The notes under the pieces are model-generated. The model had not been told where the DNA came from. It saw nothing but the letters and a program-made list of their open reading frames with translations, and searched no databases. A stretch of DNA of 8,797 bases from Microgenomates group bacterium (lineage in GTDB: Bacteria; Patescibacteriota; Microgenomatia; UBA1400; PJMF01), in NCBI GenBank assembly GCA_009776965.1, contig WRMU01000039.1:1-8797 (forward strand), written 5' to 3'. Of this stretch, positions 1 to 5,053 are shown one piece after another. A program made the translations under genes and the position numbers. Each line of letters starts with the position of its first letter. Position 1 is the stretch's first letter.

Positions 1-241
1 ATATTTTAACAAAAGTAAGAAAAGATGCTACTATGGGAAGCCAAAAAAAAGATATGGGAGGGAGAAGAAGGCTCAGAGACCAGAGCAAATGCCAGAAAAA
101 ATAAATGGTGACGAAAGAAAAAAGGGGAAAGAGGAGGAGAGGGCGTAGATGATGACTTTTCCTGAGAAGGATGAGGGTTTGGAAGGGGTGAAAGAGAAAC
201 CCTTGGATGAGACGGAAAAAATGATAAAAAAGATTAGGCAT
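1..241 (-). CDS. Partial hydrophobic membrane protein (C-terminus beyond window)
   Basis: An open frame of 80 codons runs without a stop from ATG at 241 to the window edge at position 1. The translation is strongly hydrophobic: an aromatic- and His-rich start (MPNLFYHFFRLIQGFLFHPF), a short basic stretch (LLRKSHHLRP), then two likely membrane segments around residues 33-55 and 58-78. Its start lies inside the end of the upstream gene, sharing the 8 bases ATGCCTAA, so translational coupling is likely. No recognisable family. The N-terminal layout (short amphipathic region, then a TM segment) loosely recalls DUF1189-like proteins such as the gene at 4046, but I see no real sequence match. The frame has typical coding composition for this genome (pyrimidine-rich when read on this strand as a membrane protein). 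Real gene likely; function unknown. Confidence 0.6.
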   Translation of the reverse strand, partial: MPNLFYHFFRLIQGFLFHPFQTLILLRKSHHLRPLLLFPLFSFVTIYFFWHLLWSLSLLLPPISFFWLPIVASFLTFVKI

Positions 242-422
242 AAAAGATAAAAATGGTTAGGAAAGTAAAGAGGGAGGAGAGGACAATCAGTGAGAAAAAA
301 GTGTGGTTAAAAATGAAGGCCCCTAGTGGAGAGAGCCAAGATGGGAGGAGAGGGGAGCGGTTGAGGGCGGCTTGGTCACGGGCCAGAGACTGGAGTTTAT
401 TGATGAAATCATCTTGGTTCAT
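234..422 (-). CDS. Small single-TM protein divergent from the sigma factor
   Basis: Encodes 62 aa. The first ~22 residues form a soluble helix (MNQDDFINKLQSLARDQAAL), followed by a Pro/Ser linker (PLLPSWLSPLGAF) and a C-terminal membrane segment at about residues 38-61. It is transcribed away from the ECF sigma gene, the start codons being 38 bp apart, and overlaps the next membrane gene by 8 nt. No Shine-Dalgarno sequence is visible. The architecture, a short cytosolic helix plus one TM next to an ECF sigma gene, would fit a minimal membrane-anchored anti-sigma-like partner, but no anti-sigma motif (such as the HxxxCxxC zinc motif) is present, so this is inference only. It could equally be an unrelated small membrane protein. 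The opposite strand also has an open frame (253-450), which lacks protein-like features. Confidence 0.6.
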   Translation of the reverse strand: MNQDDFINKLQSLARDQAALNRSPLLPSWLSPLGAFIFNHTFFSLIVLSSLFTFLTIFIFYA

Positions 423-442
423 ATATGTGGTTAGTCGTATTA

Positions 443-451
443 TGTTATAAT
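443..451 (+). promoter_or_regulatory. Extended -10 promoter of the sigma factor gene
   Basis: Perfect extended -10 TGtTATAAT; the TATAAT hexamer is at 446-451. There is no convincing -35 at 16-18 nt. The hexamer ends 9 nt before the ATG at 461, so the expected transcript start is at or within about 3 nt of the start codon, giving a leaderless mRNA. This also argues for ATG 461 over the ATG at 425, which lies upstream of the promoter. Confidence 0.7.
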
Positions 452-460
452 AATCTTGCT

Positions 461-1027
461 ATGGAAGACAAAAAAGCAGAAGAAGTATTGCTAGTTGAAG
501 GCTTAAAAAGAGGTGATGAGAGAGTGGTGGGGGGGTGGTTTAAGACTTATCAGGCTAGGCTAGAGCATTATATTTTGCGTAAGGTTTCGGATCGGGAAGA
601 CGCGCAAGAATTGGCGCAGGAGGTGTTTGTTAATTGTTTGCGCAATATTGCTAATTTTAGCGGTAAATCAAGTCTTTGGACTTGGATGTGTGCGATTGCT
701 AATCATGAGGTGATGGATTTTTATCGCAAAAAATATGCTAAGAAAGTTATTAGAACACTGCCTTTGGGCGAGGCTTTACTGGCTAATTTTGAGCAATATA
801 ATGACGAGCATATTGAGCGGGAGCGAATGGCAATGCTGCGAGAGAGCATTGATGATATTTGGGGGAAAATTAAGGAAGGGTATAAGGAGTTGTTGACCTT
901 AAAATATGTGGATAAAAAAAAGGTACGCGAGATTGCACAAATGATGGGGCGGACAACCAAGGCGGTGGAGGCGGATTTATGGCGGGCCAGACGAGATTTT
1001 GTGCGTGCGTATAAGGAGAAAGAGTGA
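461..1027 (+). CDS. RNA polymerase ECF-type sigma factor (sigma-70 family)
   Basis: Encodes 188 aa, a typical ECF (group 4) sigma length. The sigma-2 region is at residues ~10-92: DAQELAQEVF (47-56) is the core-binding helix, and SLWTWMCAIANHEVMDFYRKK (71-91) is the -10 recognition and melting segment. The sigma-4 region occupies residues ~130-185, ending in a helix-turn-helix (VREIAQMMGRTTKAVEADLWRARRDF). No sigma-3 domain is visible. The protein directs RNA polymerase to a subset of promoters. The ATG at 461 is chosen because the frame is open back to 425 only by chance and the extended -10 promoter (443-451) lies between the two ATGs. Downstream, the pilin-like gene begins 12 nt after the stop with its own promoter. 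No zinc-type anti-sigma gene is adjacent; the divergent small TM protein is the only nearby candidate partner. Confidence 0.9.
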   Translation: MEDKKAEEVLLVEGLKRGDERVVGGWFKTYQARLEHYILRKVSDREDAQELAQEVFVNCLRNIANFSGKSSLWTWMCAIANHEVMDFYRKKYAKKVIRTLPLGEALLANFEQYNDEHIERERMAMLRESIDDIWGKIKEGYKELLTLKYVDKKKVREIAQMMGRTTKAVEADLWRARRDFVRAYKEKE

Positions 1028-1033
1028 TATAAT
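1025..1033 (+). promoter_or_regulatory. Extended -10 overlapping the sigma factor stop codon
   Basis: TGaTATAAT, a perfect extended -10. Its TGA is the stop codon of the sigma gene (1025-1027). The hexamer ends 6 nt before the ATG at 1040, again predicting a leaderless mRNA. It selects ATG 1040 over the TTG at 1034. Confidence 0.65.
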
Positions 1034-1039
1034 TTGGGT

Positions 1040-1375
1040 ATGTGGAAAGTAAGTGCTGCTGAGTGGAGTTTTTTTGAGTCGATGTATGGCGGGTTGACTG
1101 AGGGAAAGGAGACTTATTATGGCTCTGGGGCGACGGTGGGGGGAGTGGTTACTTCGGTTTTGAATTGGGCGTATGTGATTGTGGCGGTGGTATTGTTGGT
1201 GGCGATTATTGTGAGTGCTTATAAGATCCAGTTGAAGGAGAAGAAGGGGTTGGAGGAGGCGAAAAAGAGTTTGAAGTACGCAGTGATTGGGATTGTGATT
1301 GTGGCTTTTGCGGCAGCGATAACTAATTTGATTAATAATTATTTCCCCGCGGGGGGTGATATTTTTACTCCATAA
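1040..1375 (+). CDS. Pilin-like small two-TM protein (TrbC/VirB2-like)
   Basis: Encodes 111 aa. A polar/aromatic N-terminus (1-43) leads into TM1 (~44-62), a charged cytosolic loop (LKEKKGLEEAKKSLKY, 65-80) and TM2 (~81-102), with a short Pro/Gly-rich tail. The two-helix hairpin with a Lys-rich loop is the arrangement of TrbC/VirB2 and CPR 'T4SS pilin' proteins. No cleavable signal peptide is obvious. It is followed 9 nt later by a second protein of the same type, so the pair is probably co-transcribed. In CPR genomes such proteins are common; their link to a true secretion system or pilus is not proven, and no VirB4/VirB6-type gene is in this window. A TTG at 1034 would add two residues but falls between the -10 and the expected transcript start. 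Confidence 0.7.
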   Translation: MWKVSAAEWSFFESMYGGLTEGKETYYGSGATVGGVVTSVLNWAYVIVAVVLLVAIIVSAYKIQLKEKKGLEEAKKSLKYAVIGIVIVAFAAAITNLINNYFPAGGDIFTP

Positions 1376-1384
1376 AGGAAACGT

Positions 1385-1744
1385 ATGTTAGAGAAAATCT
1401 TGACTATCATTATTCCGAAGGTAGGCGCGCAAAGTGCTTTAGGGACGATTAGCTTGCCAGAAGGAACGAAAACGTCTGCTTCAGACTCAGACATTGATAG
1501 TGTGATTAATACGATTTTGGAGCTGGTGTTTTTTGTGGGGGTGTTGTTGGTGCTGGGAAATATGATTTTTGGGGCTTATATGTGGATTACCAGCGGGGGG
1601 AAGTCGGATAAGATTGCGGCGGGAAGGAATAGGATGATTTGGTCGGTGGTGGGGTTGGTTTTGCTAGCGGCGAGTTTTGCGATTGCGATGTGGGTGCAGG
1701 ATATGCTAATTGGCGATGGTGGTACAAGGGTTTTGGTTCCCTAA
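1385..1744 (+). CDS. Pilin-like protein, T4SS_pilin/TrbC family
   Basis: Encodes 119 aa. N-terminal hydrophobic stretch (LEKILTIIIPKVGAQS) resembling a signal peptide with a possible AxA-like cleavage near residues 14-18 (GAQ-SA). A Ser/Asp-rich segment follows, then TM1 (~45-68), the motif GAYMWITSGGKSDKIAAGRN (63-82) and TM2 (~85-106). The GAYxWITSGG turn followed by a basic loop and a second helix is the hallmark of the small pilin-like proteins annotated as TrbC/VirB2 family in CPR genomes. A ribosome site (AAAGGAAA, 1374-1381) precedes the ATG, unlike the leaderless neighbours, consistent with translation from a shared mRNA with the upstream pilin. The stop codon lies inside a 10-bp tandem repeat. 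Confidence 0.82.
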   Translation: MLEKILTIIIPKVGAQSALGTISLPEGTKTSASDSDIDSVINTILELVFFVGVLLVLGNMIFGAYMWITSGGKSDKIAAGRNRMIWSVVGLVLLAASFAIAMWVQDMLIGDGGTRVLVP

Positions 1745-1765
1745 ACTTCCCTAAACTTCCCTAAA
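1737..1765 (+). repeat. 10-bp tandem repeat TTCCCTAAAC, about 2.9 copies
   Basis: Copies begin at 1737, 1747 and 1757; the last base of the third copy diverges. The repeat covers the stop codon (TAA 1742-1744) of the pilin-like gene. Its sequence AAACTTCCCT is also the left arm of the inverted repeat 1753-1896, so two copies (1743-1752 and 1753-1762) can pair with the single right arm at 1887-1896. Confidence 0.85.
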
Positions 1766-1899
1766 TCGGTATTTTGACGGTTTTAATCGCCGTGCACGGC
1801 TCGGCGCGAGTAAAAAATAATGCTCAATGGGCATTTAGCCCATCTGCGCTTATTTTTTAATTAAAACCGCGCAAAATCCACGATTAAGGGAAGTTTTTT
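1753..1899 (+). terminator. Long nested inverted repeat ending in a T-run; probable terminator
   Basis: The outer arms 1753-1768 and 1881-1896 match at 15 of 16 positions. Inside them, 1771-1776 pairs with 1872-1877, CGGTTTTAAT (1778-1787) with ATTAAAACCG (1860-1869), TAAAAAATAA (1811-1820) with 1850-1859, and ATGGGC (1827-1832) with GCCCAT (1838-1843) around the loop ATTTA. A GC-rich 23-nt bulge holds the 12-nt palindrome GCCGTGCACGGC (1789-1800). The right arm ends in six T (1894-1899). It probably terminates the sigma/pilin transcription unit, immediately ahead of the next promoter, but it is far longer than a usual intrinsic terminator and might be a small mobile palindromic element or a structured RNA. 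No gene is seen in 1745-1917. Confidence 0.65.
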
Positions 1900-1900
1900 G

Positions 1901-1909
1901 TGTTAGAAT
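1901..1909 (+). promoter_or_regulatory. Extended -10 promoter of the small TM protein/hydrolase operon
   Basis: TGtTAGAAT, with the hexamer at 1904-1909 ending 8 nt before ATG 1918, directly after the T-run of the preceding terminator-like element. It shares TAGAATAGG with the promoter at 4031-4042. No -35 match. Predicts a leaderless transcript. Confidence 0.6.
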
Positions 1910-1917
1910 AGGAACAT

Positions 1918-2205
1918 ATGATTAAATGGATAATTAAAACGGCTTTGCGAGTCGCTTTTGTTTTGTTTGTGGCTTTATCGGTGTTTTTTCTTTGGCAATT
2001 TAAGCGAGATGAAAAGCTAGCGCACTGCTATGCTATCCCGATGGAAAGGCTAAAGACACTTAACTGGAGGGAAACAATAAATGAGACGCTCGACAAGGGA
2101 GAAAAATTGATGGAAACAGGAAAGGAAGTGGCGAGTAATGCGGCGCAGATTGCTAGTAGCGCGGGGGAGATGAAGGAAAATCTAGAGACTCTGGGGGAGT
2201 TGTAG
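1918..2205 (+). CDS. Small membrane-anchored helical protein, unknown function
   Basis: Encodes 95 aa. One N-terminal TM (residues ~9-28, after MIKWIIKTALR) is followed by a basic stop-transfer (KRDEK) and a soluble part that becomes a long Ala/Glu/Lys-rich amphipathic helix (about residues 55-95). That helix resembles a short coiled coil or apolipoprotein-like segment. A single Cys occurs at residue 37. No recognised family. The gene abuts the serine hydrolase gene (stop 2203-2205, next ATG 2206), so the two form an operon and are probably translated coupled. Both products carry an N-terminal membrane anchor, so they may act together at the cell surface; this is inference. Confidence 0.75.
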   Translation: MIKWIIKTALRVAFVLFVALSVFFLWQFKRDEKLAHCYAIPMERLKTLNWRETINETLDKGEKLMETGKEVASNAAQIASSAGEMKENLETLGEL

Positions 2206-3318
2206 ATGGAGGGAGTGTCCAGAGAAAAGGCGGGGCGTAGGGAGACAGTTCTTATTTCGTTGGGGACAATAATCGTGCTGGGAGTGGTGGGGTATTGGAC
2301 GGCGAAGGAGAGGCTGGCGAGCAGTGAGATTGAACCGGCGGTTATAGAAGAAGAAAAAGAAGATCACAGCTGGCAGTGGGATACACCGGAGAATCAAGGA
2401 GTAGATAGAGCGGCGCTGGAGCGATGGCATGAAGCGGCGAAGGAAGTGGATATTTTTTCTACAGTGATAGTGAGGAATGGGGTGATTGTGGATGAGTATT
2501 ATAAGGAGGGCTATGATGAAAATAGTGTGTTTCGGTTTGCCTCATGCACTAAAAGCATTTCGGGAGTTTTGATTGGAATAGCGATTGATCAGGGATTGAT
2601 TAGTGATGTGGGGGCAAAGCTGGAGGAGTTTATGCCTCAACTGAGCGGGCCGGAGCAGGAGGATAAGCGAGAAATAACAGTTGAGCATTTACTGACGCAT
2701 ACCTCGGGGATTTATTGGAATGAGTGGGGTGGGGGAGATTATTTTAGGCAGCTATCGCAATCAGAGAATTGGGTGGAGTTTGTGTTGGGTCAGCGAATGG
2801 CTGCCGAGTCGGGAACGGTGTTTAATTATACGACAGGAGGTTCGCATTTATTGGGGGCGGTGATCCAAGCAGCAGTGGGAATGAAGGCCAGTGAGTTTGG
2901 AAAAGAATATTTATTTGAGCCTCTGGGAATGGAGAGCGTGGTTTGGCGGGAAGATCCACAGGGAATTACAGACGGAGGGAATGGGATTTCGATGACGGCG
3001 CGGGATGCGGCTAAGCTGGGACAGCTTTATTTGAATGGCGGGAAATGGAAAGATAAGCAGATAATTTCCGAGGAGTGGGTGAGGGCTTCGACTAAACGAC
3101 AGGCGGCGGGTTCGGCGGGTACGGGTGAATATGGATATTCTTGGTGGTTAAAGTCTTTTGGTGGCTATGAGACATATTATGCGATGGGACATGGGGGACA
3201 ATATATATTGGTAATTCCGGAGCTGGAGACGGTGGTGGTGATGACGAGTAGGGTGGGGGATACTTATTTGCCGCAGTATTATTTTAATGATTATATTATG
3301 GCGGCGATTGAGGTATAA
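2206..3318 (+). CDS. Membrane-anchored serine hydrolase, beta-lactamase/NylB-like fold
   Basis: Encodes 370 aa. Signal anchor at residues ~14-31, an acidic linker (~41-54), then a class C beta-lactamase-like hydrolase domain to the end. Key motifs: SxxK as S113-C-T-K116 (nucleophile and base), the general-base tyrosine in FNYTTGGSHLLG (Y208), LLTHTSG (162-168), and GHGGQY (H329-G-G) in place of the KTG triad. This set fits the COG1680 / 6-aminohexanoate-dimer hydrolase (NylB) branch: esterase, amidase or peptidase acting outside the membrane. True beta-lactam resistance is not implied. A purine-rich ribosome site (GGGGGAG, about 2192-2198) lies in the end of the upstream gene, which abuts without a gap. 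The stop codon TAA (3316-3318) lies inside the next gene's TATAAT box. Confidence 0.9.
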   Translation: MEGVSREKAGRRETVLISLGTIIVLGVVGYWTAKERLASSEIEPAVIEEEKEDHSWQWDTPENQGVDRAALERWHEAAKEVDIFSTVIVRNGVIVDEYYKEGYDENSVFRFASCTKSISGVLIGIAIDQGLISDVGAKLEEFMPQLSGPEQEDKREITVEHLLTHTSGIYWNEWGGGDYFRQLSQSENWVEFVLGQRMAAESGTVFNYTTGGSHLLGAVIQAAVGMKASEFGKEYLFEPLGMESVVWREDPQGITDGGNGISMTARDAAKLGQLYLNGGKWKDKQIISEEWVRASTKRQAAGSAGTGEYGYSWWLKSFGGYETYYAMGHGGQYILVIPELETVVVMTSRVGDTYLPQYYFNDYIMAAIEV

Positions 3319-3319
3319 T
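3314..3319 (+). promoter_or_regulatory. -10 box embedded in the hydrolase stop codon
   Basis: Perfect TATAAT containing the hydrolase stop TAA (3316-3318). It ends 6 nt before ATG 3326. There is no TGn extension and no clear -35, so it is weaker than the other sites, but the spacing matches the leaderless pattern seen elsewhere in the window. Confidence 0.5.
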
Positions 3320-3325
3320 GGAGAT

Positions 3326-3976
3326 ATGATGTCATTAGGTCATGAGCACCGTATGGGGAGTGAGAGTGGGGTGGGAGAGCGACCGATAGCTGAACAGGTG
3401 CTTGAGCGGGCAAAAAATCTGGATGGAGGGGAGATGGTGGAGATGTTGGATGAAGTCGGTCAAACGTTAGCTGAGCAGTTAAAACAAGCTACGAATGAGG
3501 TAAATCAATTAGCCCATGAATTTGATCTTGTTTTTAGTAGAAGATTGGCGGCGTTTACTAAGCGCTCACCGGAGGATCAAAAACGAATGATCGAGGATTT
3601 GCTAGGGAAGGTTAAGGGAAAAACAGAAGAACTATACTTAGTTCCTGGTTTTGCTGAAACAGGAAGTGCTGATCAGTTGGCGATGTTGAAATTGCAGATG
3701 GAGCGAGAGTTGAGAGAAATGAAAAAAAAGGAATTACAGGAAAGCTGGCGAGAAGAACTGGATAAGGTTAGTAATATTGGTGAGTTGATGGAGTGGTTGG
3801 GGAGAAACCAGCTAAGTAGGCCGGGCCAAGGTAATATGGATATGAAGAGGATGCGAGAGGAGGTGGAGCGGGCTGCTGTGATGGCACAGGCTAAGGATGG
3901 GCGTTGGAGGGAGGTCTTAGGGAAAGGAGTGGAGAGTAATACGGTGAGGGTTAAAGCGGAACAGTTAATGGCATAG
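3326..3976 (+). CDS. Charged, mostly helical hypothetical protein
   Basis: Encodes 216 aa. No signal peptide or membrane segment, so probably cytoplasmic. The protein is rich in Glu, Lys, Arg, Met and Gln, with long predicted helices: residues ~20-80 (AEQVLERAKNLDGGEMVEML onward) and ~120-160, the latter including LQMERELREMKKKELQESWR, likely a coiled coil. A Gly/Pro-containing break (around RPGQGNMDM) precedes the last helical region. No known domain is recognised. Two ATGs stand in tandem (3326, 3329); 3326 is chosen because the TATAAT at 3314-3319 would start transcription there. The frame is open further upstream to 3287, but that part overlaps the hydrolase end and precedes the promoter. 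Function unknown. Confidence 0.72.
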   Translation: MMSLGHEHRMGSESGVGERPIAEQVLERAKNLDGGEMVEMLDEVGQTLAEQLKQATNEVNQLAHEFDLVFSRRLAAFTKRSPEDQKRMIEDLLGKVKGKTEELYLVPGFAETGSADQLAMLKLQMERELREMKKKELQESWREELDKVSNIGELMEWLGRNQLSRPGQGNMDMKRMREEVERAAVMAQAKDGRWREVLGKGVESNTVRVKAEQLMA

Positions 3977-3980
3977 CTTA

Positions 3981-4013
3981 GGTTTGGGTGGGGGGGGCAG
4001 GTGTTTTGGTGGA
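3981..4013 (+). other. G-rich tract in the intergenic region
   Basis: The gap between the helical protein and the DUF1189-like gene has G-runs GGTTTGGGT followed by eight G (3990-3997), CAGG and later GG pairs. Spacing would allow a two- to three-tier G-quadruplex upstream of the promoter at 4031. Function not shown. Confidence 0.35.
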
Positions 4014-4030
4014 TTAATTTAGTATTGGTG

Positions 4031-4039
4031 TGATAGAAT
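4031..4039 (+). promoter_or_regulatory. Extended -10 promoter of the DUF1189-like gene
   Basis: TGaTAGAAT, with the hexamer at 4034-4039 ending 6 nt before ATG 4046. TAGAATAGG (4034-4042) is identical to 1904-1912 at the other extended -10 of this subtype. No -35 match and no Shine-Dalgarno; leaderless transcript predicted. Confidence 0.6.
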
Positions 4040-4045
4040 AGGTTT

Positions 4046-4927
4046 ATGAAAAAAATGCGCTCTTTTGTTCACGTGTTAAAAAACTCCTTGGTAAACCCTC
4101 GTTATGCTAACGATATCTTGCGAGTTCCCTTTGGTTTTTCGTTAAAGTTTTATACGGCGATGGTGGGGGTGGTGGCGCTGATAGTAGCTTTAGTTTGCGG
4201 GGTGGTGGTGGCTGTTTTCCCGCTACAAAAGACCATTGATGATGTTTTTGCTCGAGTTCCGGCCGATTTGGCTCTAGCCATTCATGGCGGGAGTTGGTCG
4301 ATAAATCAGCCCCTACCATATACTATAGATTTGCCTGATCATGAAGTGCCGCTGGTTATTTTTGCTGACTCGGAGAGTATGCCTAGCGAAAGAGAGTTTA
4401 GAGCTAGCGGGGCTATCATGGCAATTACTGACGATACTGTTTATGCTCTCGATAGTAATCAGCTGCAAGTTAATAGCTATGACTTGAAAGGTTCGGGGTT
4501 GCTGGACGAGGAGACAAACTTTAGTGTTTCTGTTGATGAAATCCATGATAAAGCGCAGCAATTGATGGCCAGCCCATTTTTCAATCTAAAACTTTATGCT
4601 CCTTTGTTGGGATTATTAATACTGGGAGGAGCATTTATTTTTATGTGGCCGAGCATTTTTATTGGGCTATTGATTTATGCTTTTTTTGCTTGGTTAATTA
4701 GTAAAATTGTGATTAAAAAGAAAGTTGGCTTTACTTATGGTCAGGTGTTGCAGGTGAGCTTGCACTCTATCTGGTTGTTGGAGTTGATGAATTGGATTAT
4801 TTTGAGTCGCACCAATATCCCTGGGTTGGGTTTGATTAGATTCCTCATTTATGGCTGCTGGACTTTGATTATGTTGAGTAATTGTCAGAAAGTGGGGGTG
4901 GAGAAGGGGAAGAAGCGTTCCGCGTGA
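4046..4927 (+). CDS. DUF1189-like multi-pass membrane protein
   Basis: Encodes 293 aa. A short basic N-terminus (KNSLVNPRYANDILRVPFG) precedes TM1 (~34-60). A ~120-residue extracytoplasmic domain follows, including LPYTIDLPDHEVPLVIFADS and a region rich in Asp and Ser. Three or four C-terminal TM segments occupy residues ~183-285, with the loop KIVIKKKVGFTYGQVLQVSL resembling the conserved stretch between the last helices of DUF1189 proteins. The order (N-terminal 'pore/partner' helix, soluble insert, C-terminal helical block) matches DUF1189 (YSP-type start, soluble domain, then Yip1-like helices). Role in that family is not established. It is a single gene with its own leaderless-type promoter and is convergent with the tRNA on the other strand. 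Confidence 0.7.
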   Translation: MKKMRSFVHVLKNSLVNPRYANDILRVPFGFSLKFYTAMVGVVALIVALVCGVVVAVFPLQKTIDDVFARVPADLALAIHGGSWSINQPLPYTIDLPDHEVPLVIFADSESMPSEREFRASGAIMAITDDTVYALDSNQLQVNSYDLKGSGLLDEETNFSVSVDEIHDKAQQLMASPFFNLKLYAPLLGLLILGGAFIFMWPSIFIGLLIYAFFAWLISKIVIKKKVGFTYGQVLQVSLHSIWLLELMNWIILSRTNIPGLGLIRFLIYGCWTLIMLSNCQKVGVEKGKKRSA

Positions 4928-4949
4928 TATTGGTTTTTCTTTAGGTTTG

Positions 4950-5020
4950 TGGACCCTGCGGTAATCGAAACCGCGTCTGTGCAATGCGAATGCACCGTGC
5001 TACCACTATACCAAGGGCCC
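4950..5020 (-). tRNA. tRNA-Ala, anticodon CGC
   Basis: A 71-nt cloverleaf on the minus strand. The acceptor stem GGGCCCT pairs with AGGGTCC and contains G3:U70, the alanyl-tRNA synthetase identity pair. The anticodon stem GTGCA/TGCAC is perfect, with loop TTCGCAT giving anticodon CGC (reads GCG, Ala). The variable loop is AGAC. T-stem GCGGT/ACCGC, loop TTCGATT. The D-arm (GTAT...GCAC) is the weakest: G10-C25, U11-A24, an A12/C23 mismatch and U13:G22. The discriminator base is A73; CCA is not encoded (CAA follows), so tailing by CCA transferase is needed. It faces away from the ligase gene at 5054 and shares its promoter region. Confidence 0.93.
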
Positions 5021-5028
5021 TAGGAGTG

Positions 5029-5035
5029 TATAATA
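5029..5035. promoter_or_regulatory. Overlapping divergent -10 boxes for the ligase and the tRNA
   Basis: On the plus strand TATAAT (5029-5034) lies 19 nt before ATG 5054 and leaves room for a ribosome site (AGAGG, 5043-5047). On the minus strand the same bases read TATTAT (5035-5030), ending 9 nt before tRNA position 1 (5020). One near-palindromic AT box may therefore serve both directions. A weak -35 for the tRNA direction (TTCATA, 5058-5053) is at 17 nt. Inferred from sequence only. Confidence 0.5.
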
Positions 5036-5053
5036 GCACAAAAGAGGATAAAT

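Noticed and set aside
425..460. Upstream ATG (425) extending the sigma factor by 12 residues
   Set aside because: The extended -10 at 443-451 lies inside this stretch and the extra residues do not resemble a sigma N-terminus; ATG 461 fits.
1034..1039. TTG start for the first pilin-like gene
   Set aside because: It follows the -10 by no gap, so it would lie upstream of the expected transcript start; ATG 1040 is at the start.
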